Below are positions 13,113-21,262 of a stretch of 22,995 bases of DNA, in pieces (within the stretch, counting starts at the first letter, position 1; each line of letters opens with the position of its first letter). The stretch lies in NCBI GenBank assembly GCA_013331515.1, contig DUGG01000073.1, forward strand, positions 1-22,995, in the 5' to 3' direction. The position numbers and the translations under genes were made by a program. The notes below the pieces were generated by a model. It was not told the DNA's origin, made no database searches, and worked only from the letters and a program-made list of their open reading frames with translations. Source of the stretch: Candidatus Woesearchaeota archaeon. GTDB taxonomy: Archaea > Nanobdellota > Nanobdellia > Woesearchaeales > UBA10216.

Positions 13113-14371
13113 GTCCCTTCCTGCCAGCTGTTGACGTATTTCTTCTGCTCATCGGTCATCTCGTCAATGAAGACACCCATGGCAGCAAGCTGGAGGCGGG
13201 CAACTTCATCATCCTTTTCAGGAGGTAGGACGTGAACGCCGGGCTTGAGCTTCCCCTTGTTCTTGACGAGGTATTCGCATGCAAACGCCTGGTTGCAGAA
13301 AGACATTGACATTATTGCAGAAGGGTGGCCTTCGGCCGCAGAAAGGTTAATCAGCCTCGCCTCTCCAAGAATAAAGATTCGTTTTCCATCAACTGCAAAC
13401 TCATCCATGAATGGCCTTATCTTCCTCACGCCATTTGCAATCTTCCTGAGCCCGTTTATGTTGATTTCGGCGTCAAAATGCCCAGAATTTGCAAGAATGG
13501 CACCATCCTTCATAAGCTTCATGTGCTCAATGTCAATCACGTTCTTGTTTCCTGTCACGGTCACAAACACATCCCCCATTCTCGCAGCTTCCTTGATTGG
13601 CATGACCATGAAACCGTCCATCGCCGCCTGAAGCGCCCTGAAAGGGTTTATTTCAGTAACAATGACGTGGGCATCCATGCCCTGAGCTCTCTTTGCAAGA
13701 CCCTTGCCGCAATCACCATAGCCACAAACAACAAAGTTCCTCCCGGCCAGCAAAATGTTGGTTGCCCGGAGGATTCCATCTATTGTTGACTGGCCCGTGC
13801 CCTTGACATTGTCCATGAGGTGCTTGGTGTTTGAATCATTGACTGCAATCACAGGATACTTCAAGGCGCCATCCTTCTCCATTGCCTTCAACCTTATGAC
13901 GCCGGTTGACGTTTCCTCAGCACCGCCAATTATGTCCTTGATGAGCTCCGGATGCTTGCTGTGAATTTCAGAAACCAAATCGCAGCCGTCATCAATCGTG
14001 ATGTGGGGCTTTGCCGCAATGACCGCGTTGATGAAGCGGTAGTAATCCTCCTTGTTCTCGCCCTTGTACCCGAACACCTTGACTCCTGACTTTGCCAGCG
14101 CTGCAGCAACATCGTTCTGGGTTGAAAGCGGGTTGCAACTTGAGATGGCGACGTCAGCACCGCCGACAATCAGTGTCTTCACAAGAACAGCCGTTTCCTT
14201 CGTCAGGTGAAGCGCCATTCCGACACGAAGCCCTTTCAGCGGCTTTTCCTTTGCAAAGCGCTCTTTCACTCTCATCAAGGCACCCATCTCCCTTTCCGCG
14301 AACTCAATGTTTCTGAGCCCCTGCTCGGCAAGTGAGATGTCCTTTACTGCGTAGCTGGCTGTTTCATCCAT
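13109..14371 (-). CDS. ahcY: Adenosylhomocysteinase (S-adenosylhomocysteine hydrolase)
   Basis: This 420-residue enzyme hydrolyses S-adenosylhomocysteine to adenosine and homocysteine with tightly bound NAD, relieving product inhibition of methyltransferases. Visible family blocks are LKGLRVGMALHLTKETAVL, EETSTGVIRLKAME, VIAVNDSNTKHLMDN (substrate and catalytic Lys/Asp region), the NAD motif VVCGYGDCGKGLA, and VTVTGNKNVI. The end, EQKKYVNSWQEGT, is the short archaeal or Thermotoga-type C-terminus. The gene diverges from the MFS gene at a shared palindromic TATA box, and its ATG is 27.5 bp from the box centre, so it is probably leaderless. Confidence 0.95.
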   Translation of the reverse strand: MDETASYAVKDISLAEQGLRNIEFAEREMGALMRVKERFAKEKPLKGLRVGMALHLTKETAVLVKTLIVGGADVAISSCNPLSTQNDVAAALAKSGVKVFGYKGENKEDYYRFINAVIAAKPHITIDDGCDLVSEIHSKHPELIKDIIGGAEETSTGVIRLKAMEKDGALKYPVIAVNDSNTKHLMDNVKGTGQSTIDGILRATNILLAGRNFVVCGYGDCGKGLAKRAQGMDAHVIVTEINPFRALQAAMDGFMVMPIKEAARMGDVFVTVTGNKNVIDIEHMKLMKDGAILANSGHFDAEININGLRKIANGVRKIRPFMDEFAVDGKRIFILGEARLINLSAAEGHPSAIMSMSFCNQAFACEYLVKNKGKLKPGVHVLPPEKDDEVARLQLAAMGVFIDEMTDEQKKYVNSWQEGT

Positions 14372-14393
14372 GAGCTGCCGCTCTTTTCCGAAT

Positions 14394-14403
14394 ATTTATA
14401 AAT
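14394..14403. promoter_or_regulatory. Palindromic TATA box shared by ahcY and the MFS transporter
   Basis: ATTTATAAAT is a perfect palindrome centred at 14398.5. The ahcY ATG (14371, minus) and the MFS ATG (14426, plus) are each exactly 27.5 bp from that centre. One box thus appears to fire in both directions to give two leaderless messages. Confidence 0.65.
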
Positions 14404-14425
14404 GTTGATGTTTGCTTGCCCCGGC

Positions 14426-15601
14426 ATGGGCGATGTGACAACCAACATACCGAAGTTTTACGTTGGCAGTGCCCTTGCAACCGCTTACTTCTTTCTGCCT
14501 GTTTATGTCATTTACCTTTACCAGAAGGGGCTGAGCTTCACTGAGATAATGATGCTTGAGGCATTTTACGCGGTCATACCGGTGATTCTTGAAATTCCCA
14601 GCGGCTATTTCGCTGATGTCAAGGGCAGGAAGGCATCGCTTGTTGTCTCGCTGCTGTGTTTCATTGGGGCTGTTGCCGCCCTGCTTTTTGGCACGGCCGT
14701 GTGGCACTTCCTTGTGTCCATGGCCCTGTGGGGCGCCAGCAGTGCATTTTGGTCTGGAGCCAACTCGGCGCTTGTTTACGATACGCTCCTTACCGCAAGG
14801 CAGGAAAAGCGTTATCCTGCAATATGGGGAAGGATGTTATTCGTGATGTACTGCTCGTTCGCTGCCGGCTCTGTAATAGGAGGTTACGTGGCTGGCGTCA
14901 ACATGGCCCTTACGCTCATCATGAACCTCGTGACAGGTGCAGGTGCGTTGCTTGTTATGCTGAGCCTTACGGAGCCCCTGAGGGAAAAGCGCATCATGAG
15001 CAAGTGCCACTTGCATAACCTGGTTCACATTTCAAGGCAGGCGTTTGGCAACAGGAAATTTGTGTTCATTACAGCATACAATGCCTTCTTTGCCATGGTG
15101 AGCCTTGTGCTTTTCCTCATTATCCAACCCCTGGCCATTTCATTAGGGGTGTCTCTCGGTAGTTTAGGCGCCCTCTTCGGCCTTGGCAGTGTGGTTATGG
15201 CCATTGGCACGTTAATGGGACACAGGATTGCGGGAAAGAGGGCGACAGGGATGCTGCTGTTTGCGCTTGCCGCAATATCCGGCGTTTCACTGCTTGCAGT
15301 GGCGTTTCTCAAATCACCCTGGGCTTTGCTGCTTTTCCTGGTGCCGGCAGCCGCTTACGGGATGGTACAGGTTGCAGGGAACGTCATTATCAACGGCGTA
15401 ACATCCTCAGACAGGCGTGCAACAGTTCTGTCTATTGAAGGCATGACTACAAAAATTGCTTATGCCGCTTCTGCCGTATTCCTCGGCACCGTAATGGACG
15501 CTCATTCAGTGAAACTTACGCTTGTAATTGCAGGCATTGCGGCAATATTCGGGAGCGGGTGCTGCGCATTGTTGATGAGCTTTGCAGAAAAAAGGAAGTA
15601 A
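14426..15601 (+). CDS. Major facilitator superfamily transporter
   Basis: From ATG 14426 (MGDVTTNIPKFYVGSALATA) the protein has 391 residues and about twelve hydrophobic segments. It carries the MFS loop signature between helices 2 and 3 (GYFADVKGRKASLVVS) and a shorter central loop near residue 190. The frame also has ATGs at 14402 and 14408, but these fall within about 10 bp of the TATA box at 14394-14403 and would not be on the transcript. The substrate is not evident; the sequence style is that of small drug or metabolite exporters. Confidence 0.9.
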   Translation: MGDVTTNIPKFYVGSALATAYFFLPVYVIYLYQKGLSFTEIMMLEAFYAVIPVILEIPSGYFADVKGRKASLVVSLLCFIGAVAALLFGTAVWHFLVSMALWGASSAFWSGANSALVYDTLLTARQEKRYPAIWGRMLFVMYCSFAAGSVIGGYVAGVNMALTLIMNLVTGAGALLVMLSLTEPLREKRIMSKCHLHNLVHISRQAFGNRKFVFITAYNAFFAMVSLVLFLIIQPLAISLGVSLGSLGALFGLGSVVMAIGTLMGHRIAGKRATGMLLFALAAISGVSLLAVAFLKSPWALLLFLVPAAAYGMVQVAGNVIINGVTSSDRRATVLSIEGMTTKIAYAASAVFLGTVMDAHSVKLTLVIAGIAAIFGSGCCALLMSFAEKRK

Positions 15602-15656
15602 CCCTTTTTGGCCAGACTGGCGTGTTGCCCTTCACGGCTTGCACCGCTTCGTATTG

Positions 15657-16271
15657 CTATGAATGATTTTCAGCATAGCTCTTTCTTAAAGACAAAAGCC
15701 GGCCTACAAATTCTTGTTCCCGGATATTCAGCCGATTGAATTCCATATTGCCGGCCGTGGCTGCCGCCACGTTCAGCTTGGCTACATAGATTATCGCTCC
15801 TGCTTCGTCCGTATAATTGCTCCCCTCTAGAGATAGCATTGCTCCCGCCCATAAAGCCAGCTCATTGTTGCCAGCATTACATGCGTGCACCAGAACAACG
15901 TCCGGGCTATCCCTACTTAGAAACAGCTTGTAAACAGCTAACTGCACCTCCCGATAATGGCTGTGGATGGCATTTATTGCATCAGGCGGGGCAGAAGACA
16001 TATAATCTTTTGCTCTTGGATTTCCTTCTCTTTTCAGCCACATAATATCCTCCAGTGAAAAGTCCCTGAACAAATCTGCGTGCATCTCAATGTATGGTAC
16101 GAATCGTCTGAGATTTTCAGGGAGGAAAAACTCGAGTGCCCATCTTTCAGCATCCTCAAGTTTACTTCCCGAATATGCACTGTAAAGTTCGCCAGTCAGA
16201 TTTTTAATTGCCCGCACATCACTTACTGCAGTAAGGATTTCCTCAAGATTTTGCTTGTCGTCATTGCTCAT
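15657..16271 (-). CDS. Unknown protein encoded downstream of ispH
   Basis: This 204-residue protein starts at MSNDDKQNLEEILTAVSD. The open frame extends upstream, but that part overlaps ispH. It is soluble and mostly helical by composition, with no signal peptide and no metal or nucleotide motif that I recognise. The ATG is 1 nt after the ispH stop, so the two share a transcript and probably a translation link. I do not recognise the family. Confidence 0.65.
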   Translation of the reverse strand: MSNDDKQNLEEILTAVSDVRAIKNLTGELYSAYSGSKLEDAERWALEFFLPENLRRFVPYIEMHADLFRDFSLEDIMWLKREGNPRAKDYMSSAPPDAINAIHSHYREVQLAVYKLFLSRDSPDVVLVHACNAGNNELALWAGAMLSLEGSNYTDEAGAIIYVAKLNVAAATAGNMEFNRLNIREQEFVGRLLSLRKSYAENHS

Positions 16272-16272
16272 G

Positions 16273-17190
16273 TCATATCCTCGGAAGCACGAATTTAACA
16301 TTTTCAACAATGGTGGCGAGCTCAGTGACTTGGGCAACCCCGGCACTCTTAAGATGGCCAATCACTTCCTGCACCAGGTAATCCGGGACAGATGCGCCTG
16401 AGGTTATCCCGACTGAAAAAACATTCACAAGCCAATCAGGGTTTATCTCCCTGTAATCGTTAACGAGGTAAGCATTGGCGCCTGAATTCCTGGCAACCTC
16501 AACGAGCCGGTTGGAGTTTGAGCTGTTTTTAGAGCCAACGACAATCACCAGGCCAACGCCCTTTGCCAGTTCCTTGACGGCATTCTGCCTGTTCTGGGTT
16601 GCGTAGCAGATGTCCTCCTTAGGAGGGAAAATAATCCTTGGGAAGCGCGCCTTAAGTGCTTCAATAACCTTCCTTGTGTCATCAATGCTAAGCGTGGTCT
16701 GGGTAAGGCACACGACCTTATCCGGATTTGAAACAGGGATATTATTGGCGTCCTCAACAGTCTCAACCAGCTGTGTTAACTCGGGGGCTTCGCCGCTGGT
16801 CCCTATGACCTCAACGTGGCCGCGGTGGCCGACAAAAAGTATGCTATAGCCCTCCCTGGAATACTTTCTGGCTTCCATGTGGACCTTGGTAACAAGCGGG
16901 CAGGTGGCATCTATGATTGTAAGGTTTCGCTTTGCTGCCTCATCGTGAGCTGATGGAGGAACCCCGTGAGCGCTGAAAATCACAACGCTGCCAGGGGGCA
17001 CTTCATCAAGGTCCTCAACAAACACCGCCCCTTCTTTCCTCAGGTCATCAATCACGTGGCTGTTATGGACAATCTGGTGCTTGACATAAACAGGCCTGCC
17101 GTATTTTGCAAGCGCCTTCTCGACCGCATCAATAGCCCGCTCAACGCCGGCGCAGAAGCCCCGGGGGCTTGCCAGAACAATCTTATCCAT
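16273..17190 (-). CDS. ispH: 4-hydroxy-3-methylbut-2-enyl diphosphate reductase
   Basis: This 305-residue iron-sulfur enzyme makes isopentenyl and dimethylallyl diphosphate in the last step of the MEP pathway. The three cluster cysteines are present: Cys13 (RGFCAGV), Cys97 (DATCPL) and Cys195 (DICYATQN). So are the substrate residues around His42 (IVHNSHVI), His75 (SAHGVP), TQTTLS and GSKNSSNSNRL, and the end block GITSGASVPDYLV. Length matches bacterial IspH. A TATA-like box (AAATAAAAG read on the minus strand, 17214-17222) lies 27 bp before the ATG. Most archaea use mevalonate, so this gene is unexpected. No other MEP gene is in the window. Confidence 0.95.
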   Translation of the reverse strand: MDKIVLASPRGFCAGVERAIDAVEKALAKYGRPVYVKHQIVHNSHVIDDLRKEGAVFVEDLDEVPPGSVVIFSAHGVPPSAHDEAAKRNLTIIDATCPLVTKVHMEARKYSREGYSILFVGHRGHVEVIGTSGEAPELTQLVETVEDANNIPVSNPDKVVCLTQTTLSIDDTRKVIEALKARFPRIIFPPKEDICYATQNRQNAVKELAKGVGLVIVVGSKNSSNSNRLVEVARNSGANAYLVNDYREINPDWLVNVFSVGITSGASVPDYLVQEVIGHLKSAGVAQVTELATIVENVKFVLPRI

Positions 17191-17213
17191 GAAAGTTAAA
17201 GAGAACGGCTGCT

Positions 17214-17222
17214 GCTTTTATT
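17214..17222 (-). promoter_or_regulatory. TATA-like box of ispH
   Basis: Read on the minus strand this is AAATAAAAG, centred about 28 bp before the ispH ATG at 17190. Confidence 0.45.
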
Positions 17223-17226
17223 TGTT

Positions 17227-17340
17227 ATGTTTCGGCGATTCTACAACAGCTGGGAGGAATACCGCAACGACGCTTCCCTCTACAACGAAAGCGCCCTCAA
17301 GATGCCAGGATACTTGACACTGGGATTGATTGATGGGTAA
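17227..17340 (+). CDS. Possible small protein, 37 residues
   Basis: ATG 17227 opens a frame starting MFRRFYNSWEEYRNDASLYN and ending TLGLIDG before TAA 17338-17340. It fills the gap between ispH and the PfkB kinase gene and ends 1 nt before the convergent kinase stop. A weak TATA-like AGTTAAAG is centred about 28 bp upstream. Its aromatic- and charge-rich make-up looks protein-like, but it may be chance or a remnant of a longer gene. Confidence 0.4.
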   Translation: MFRRFYNSWEEYRNDASLYNESALKMPGYLTLGLIDG

Positions 17341-17341
17341 A

Positions 17342-18247
17342 TCAAAATTCTCTAATCATCTCAAACTCCGAGTAGCGCTTTTCTATCTCAGCCATGGTCA
17401 GCCGCTTCATCCTCTCCAAGCTGAAGTCTTCTGCGTTGAATGATGCAATGACTGAGCCGTAAATTATTGCCTTTCGCAGGTCTTTCTCGCTGTTGCTGCT
17501 TTTACCCGCAATATACCCTATCAGTGCGCCGGCAAAGCTGTCTCCGCATCCCGTCGGGTCCTTGATGCTCTCCAGCGGGTAGCCGGGAGCCGAGAAGTGG
17601 CTCCCATCGCTGAAAAGAAGCGCGCCATGCTCGCCTTTTTTCACAATTACATATTTTGGCCCCAGTTTCAATGCCGCTGCTGCCGCCTTTACCAGGTTGG
17701 GTGTCTCAAACAGCTGCCTCGCCTCACTGTCATTCAACAGCAGGACGTCAACTTTCCCGATAACCTCCAGCAACTGCTGCTTTTTGTTGCTTATCCAGTA
17801 GTTCATTGTGTCCAGGAGGACAAGCTTTGGCTTCTTCATCCGTCTAATCACGTTGAGCTGGAGCTCGGGGTCAATGTTGGCCAGGAAAACGTATTCCGCA
17901 TTGCGGTAGCTTTCAGGCAGCTTCGGCTCAAAATCAGCGAACACGCCAAGCTCTGTCCTGACAGTCTTCGCCTCATTCAGGTCATACTCGTAATAGCCCT
18001 CCCAGCGGAATGTGTTGCCCGTTTTTCTGATTTCAACGCCATCTGTATTGATTCCTCGCTGCTGCAGCAGTTGCAAGTGCTGCCGGGAAAAATCGCTCCC
18101 GACGACTCCGACTATTGACGGCTTTGCAAAGAAAGATGCGGCGTAGCTTGAATAAGTGGCCGCTCCCCCAAGGGCATCTTTCACGCTGCCAAAGGGGGTT
18201 TTGACAGAGTCAAGCGCCACTGAGCCGACGATAATGAGGTTTGACAT
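17342..18247 (-). CDS. PfkB (ribokinase) family kinase
   Basis: This 301-residue protein has the N-terminal PfkB pattern (LIIVGSVALDSVKTPFG, then LGGAATYSSYAASFF) and the C-terminal signature DPTGCGDSFAGAL, with the catalytic base at Asp236. The family phosphorylates sugars or nucleosides with ATP. The substrate cannot be read from the sequence. Adenosine would make sense near ahcY, but the close match to generic sugar-kinase forms leaves that open. A TATA box (18266-18277, minus strand) is centred about 25 bp before the ATG, so the message is probably leaderless. Confidence 0.9.
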   Translation of the reverse strand: MSNLIIVGSVALDSVKTPFGSVKDALGGAATYSSYAASFFAKPSIVGVVGSDFSRQHLQLLQQRGINTDGVEIRKTGNTFRWEGYYEYDLNEAKTVRTELGVFADFEPKLPESYRNAEYVFLANIDPELQLNVIRRMKKPKLVLLDTMNYWISNKKQQLLEVIGKVDVLLLNDSEARQLFETPNLVKAAAAALKLGPKYVIVKKGEHGALLFSDGSHFSAPGYPLESIKDPTGCGDSFAGALIGYIAGKSSNSEKDLRKAIIYGSVIASFNAEDFSLERMKRLTMAEIEKRYSEFEMIREF

Positions 18248-18265
18248 GAAAAATCAGATCTTGAG

Positions 18266-18277
18266 GCAATATTTATA
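18266..18277 (-). promoter_or_regulatory. TATA box of the PfkB kinase gene
   Basis: Read on the minus strand this is CTATAAATATTG, beginning 30 bp before the ATG at 18247. Confidence 0.5.
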
Positions 18278-18334
18278 GTTGTCTGCCAACTGCGTGTTAT
18301 TTAAGACTACTATTGAATGACAACTGCCAAAAGA

Positions 18335-18342
18335 TTTAAATA
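18335..18342 (+). promoter_or_regulatory. TATA-like box of the DUF6384 gene
   Basis: TTTAAATA is centred 28 bp before the ATG at 18367, giving a likely leaderless message. Confidence 0.5.
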
Positions 18343-18366
18343 CTGTAAGAGGAACCACTGAAGGAA

Positions 18367-19797
18367 ATGAACCATGCATTGCGGGAAATAAATCCGGACG
18401 ACGTACTCGGCACTTCAGCAGACGATTTTGCGTTTCCTGACCATGAGTTGGTCAGGGAGAGACTACGGCTGGCGCTCGCTTCAAAAGGAGTGAACGCCGA
18501 TGGGTCTGCTCTTGATGAAGCGATTGAAAGCCTCACTCGTGACAGGCACTCTTTTAATCCGCAAAAAAAAAGCCTTGCGTACAAACTTGGGGGGATTTAT
18601 GTCAATAGAGTTAGAATAGCAAGAAAAACCATACGAGCAGCTTTAATTTCAGGCATTTCTCTTGCAACAGTTAGCACGCTTATCTTTGCTGGAATGAGCG
18701 CGTACAGGATTTTTGATGAGCGCAGCGCAGAAAAAGAGGTTGAACGGCTTTATTCCCAAAGTGAAACGCTCAAAAATGCCGCGTCTGCCCTGACTTCGCA
18801 GGTTGATGCAGTCAACAGCTTTAATGCTGAAGAAAAACATGCTTTAAGCAGTAACATCAGTGAAGCATATATGCATATTGGACAATGGCAGCCTTTTTTT
18901 GAGACTTACACTGAAAATGGCAAAGCAACGAGGCATGTAACTACAGGCAACAGAGTGCAAGCCAAGCAACAGGCAAAGGGCATTGAAAGCGCGATTAAAA
19001 GAGCTAGCTTGAGTATTACTAAAGCACAGCAGATAACAACCAACAGGATAAATATTGATGGTTCGCTGAATAACCTTGAGAAGCTTATCAGTGAGATAAG
19101 ACAGGCTGACCCACCTCCAAACATCCTTGCCGATGCCGAATCAATATACCATGAAGGGCTGGCAATGGCCGCATCTGGCCAGGGCGATAAGTCTGTAGAA
19201 TATGGGAATCAATTACGCCAGCTAACGGATGATTTTACAGATATAACCGCTCTTCTTCCAGTGGCAAAAACGCTTTACGCCTCAATAACCACAAAAGCGG
19301 GTGAAGATAAAGCTGTTGACTTGGCAAATTTGATTGGGCAGGACGCAGAAAAATACGCTTCCGATAGAAATATAACTAATCTTAAGCTGGCTGTGGCAAA
19401 GCTGACCGGGCTTGATAACGCCATGCAGGAGTATCAGGTTAGAATAATTGGGGGAGTTTACGGAGAGGTTCATAAGACAAAAAAAATCGAATACTTTCTC
19501 AGGGTTCAGGCGGTTTCCAAGGACGGGACTGTTCTGCCCGTGTTGGTATTTAACAAGGCAACTGACAGTTGGGATGTTGTTGATCAGTGGGCAGAAACTG
19601 TGCCAGAGGGAGTATATGAACAGGTTAAAACGGACGCTTCCGACGGCTGTATTGGCCAGAATACTTTTGGTTTAAAGCCGTCTGGCATGCTGACTTGGCA
19701 AAGGGTATACAGTGGAAATGGCCTTCGTGACGGAGGCCAGATAACCTGGTGGGAAGGGCACAAGAACATCAACCCTGGCGGTGAAAGCTGCAAATGA
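18367..19797 (+). CDS. DUF6384-type membrane protein
   Basis: In this 476-residue protein the N-terminal 85 residues are soluble and match the DUF6384 N-terminal style (RERLRLALASKGVNADGSAL, then ESLTRDRHSFNPQKKSLAYK). One membrane helix follows (AALISGISLATVSTLIFAGM, about 91-110), then long helical, coiled-coil-prone sequence (about 115-360). The compact C-terminal domain has EYFLRVQAVSKDGTVLPVLV, then WAETVPEGVYEQVKTDASDG and GQITWWEG. I recall this layout from bacterial proteins; their function is not known to me. The stop overlaps the next ATG by 4 bp. The DNA is richer in A than nearby housekeeping genes, which suggests transfer (inference). Confidence 0.8.
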   Translation: MNHALREINPDDVLGTSADDFAFPDHELVRERLRLALASKGVNADGSALDEAIESLTRDRHSFNPQKKSLAYKLGGIYVNRVRIARKTIRAALISGISLATVSTLIFAGMSAYRIFDERSAEKEVERLYSQSETLKNAASALTSQVDAVNSFNAEEKHALSSNISEAYMHIGQWQPFFETYTENGKATRHVTTGNRVQAKQQAKGIESAIKRASLSITKAQQITTNRINIDGSLNNLEKLISEIRQADPPPNILADAESIYHEGLAMAASGQGDKSVEYGNQLRQLTDDFTDITALLPVAKTLYASITTKAGEDKAVDLANLIGQDAEKYASDRNITNLKLAVAKLTGLDNAMQEYQVRIIGGVYGEVHKTKKIEYFLRVQAVSKDGTVLPVLVFNKATDSWDVVDQWAETVPEGVYEQVKTDASDGCIGQNTFGLKPSGMLTWQRVYSGNGLRDGGQITWWEGHKNINPGGESCK

Positions 19798-21206
19798 ACA
19801 CTGGGATTCAAGGAAAAGACGTATACAAGAAAATCACGGATAAAATCTCCGGACTTGAACAGGACAGGCGTGCTGTAAACACAGAGCTTGCAGCGGTTGA
19901 ATCTTCAATAGAGGAAGACCGAAGGGAAAGGGAAAGGGTGTTTACTCTTCTTGCTTCACAGTTCCTGCCTGATTTGACTGCGAAATCAATAACGGAGACA
20001 CTGCCGCAGCTAAGAAAAGGTGTGGAGGAGCTTTTTCAAAGGAAACGGACTGAAAGAGAAGCGATAGAATCACAGATTACAATAGAAGAGGGGCTTAGAG
20101 AATTTTTTAACAGCTCCCTTATGGATGTGACCGGGCAGCTTGAAGAGAAAGCTTCTGAAAGAGAAAGACTTTTACAGGTTGTTGACAGCACACTCGGTTC
20201 TAACAAGGATTATTCTGAGCTTGTTCGAAGGATGAAAGAGCTGATGGGCCAGGCAGCTATGGCAAGAACAAAACTTGGTGAAGCTCGCTCTGAAAAGCTT
20301 CAGCGCACAGATGAGTTTACATCAAACCCCATGTTTGGGTACCTGCTTGAAAGAGGGTATGGCAGTCCTGAATACAAAGGAAAATTTCTTGCAAGAATCC
20401 TTGATAAGTGGGTTGCAAGGGTCATAGGGTATGAGCAAGCAAAGCAGCGATACGCCCACCTTACTGGAATGCCTGCAAAGGTAGAAGCTCTGTTAGCAGA
20501 CAAAAAGCATGAATTGCGCAGCGTTGAGGAAGCTGTTGGCCAGACAGATGCAAAAACGCGGGAAGAGACTGGCCTGACAGCCGTAATTGAGCATGGCAGA
20601 AGGCTATACGCGGAACGTATGGATACCTTTAGGCAAATAGAGGTTTCAGACAAAAGGTACGCCGCCCTTCTCACAAGAAGGCAAGAGCTTGATGATGAAA
20701 AGGGAACTTATTATGATTCTGCCGTAGGAATGTTAAAGAACTATATGAAAAGCAGGACAATCCTGGAATTAAAGGAGCTGGCTTCTTCCACAGCTTCGAC
20801 AGAAGATGACACGGCTGTGACAAGCCTTGAGCATCTTGAGCAGCGCATAAATCCAAATAGGGAGAAAGCCAAGGAACTTAAGCAAAAACAGCAGGGCATA
20901 GCAGTAGAAATACAAAAATTGAAAGAAGTTGAGCGCGAATTCATCAGGAAAAGATATGATTCAAAGAATTCACACTTCAAGAGCGGAACAGACATTGATG
21001 ATTTGCTCATTCTTGGAGCAGCTGCCTTGATAATGAACGGGCTGTCATCAAACCATCAATTCCAGCCAAGCTACGATTATGGCGGTGGAAGGAGCGGAGG
21101 CGGGGGTGCGAGCAGAAGTTACGATTCAGTAGATCACGATTCCAGCATGGACTTTGGCGGCGGGATGGGCTTTGGCGGCGGCTTCTCGTCTCATGGGGGC
21201 TTTTGA
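19794..21206 (+). CDS. Coiled-coil protein with a Gly-rich C-terminal tail, partner of DUF6384 protein
   Basis: This 470-residue protein is mostly long charged helices (ISGLEQDRRAVNTELAAVES; VEELFQRKRTEREAIESQ), consistent with extended coiled coils, and has no signal peptide. Near residues 403-413 is a short hydrophobic stretch (IDDLLILGAAALIMNG). The last 45 residues are rich in Gly, Ser and aromatics (YDYGGGRSGGGG; FGGGMGFGGGFSSHGGF). Such tails occur on several membrane-associated proteins, but their role is unclear. The ATGA overlap with the DUF6384 gene indicates translational coupling, so the two probably act together at the membrane. I do not recognise the family. Confidence 0.75.
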   Translation: MNTGIQGKDVYKKITDKISGLEQDRRAVNTELAAVESSIEEDRRERERVFTLLASQFLPDLTAKSITETLPQLRKGVEELFQRKRTEREAIESQITIEEGLREFFNSSLMDVTGQLEEKASERERLLQVVDSTLGSNKDYSELVRRMKELMGQAAMARTKLGEARSEKLQRTDEFTSNPMFGYLLERGYGSPEYKGKFLARILDKWVARVIGYEQAKQRYAHLTGMPAKVEALLADKKHELRSVEEAVGQTDAKTREETGLTAVIEHGRRLYAERMDTFRQIEVSDKRYAALLTRRQELDDEKGTYYDSAVGMLKNYMKSRTILELKELASSTASTEDDTAVTSLEHLEQRINPNREKAKELKQKQQGIAVEIQKLKEVEREFIRKRYDSKNSHFKSGTDIDDLLILGAAALIMNGLSSNHQFQPSYDYGGGRSGGGGASRSYDSVDHDSSMDFGGGMGFGGGFSSHGGF

Positions 21207-21212
21207 CGGCAG

Positions 21213-21230
21213 GAGGCTATCTGAAGCCTC
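21213..21230 (+). terminator. Hairpin terminator candidate between convergent genes
   Basis: GAGGCT (21213-21218) and AGCCTC (21225-21230) form a 6-bp hairpin with a 6-nt loop, followed by ATAACTTTT. It lies just after the coiled-coil gene. Confidence 0.4.
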
Positions 21231-21262
21231 ATAACTTTTGCCATTTGCCGCAACAAGTCGTA

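Noticed and set aside
14402..14425. Start of the MFS protein at ATG 14402 or 14408
   Set aside because: These codons fall inside or next to the TATA box (14394-14403), upstream of the expected transcript start. ATG 14426 is at the normal distance.
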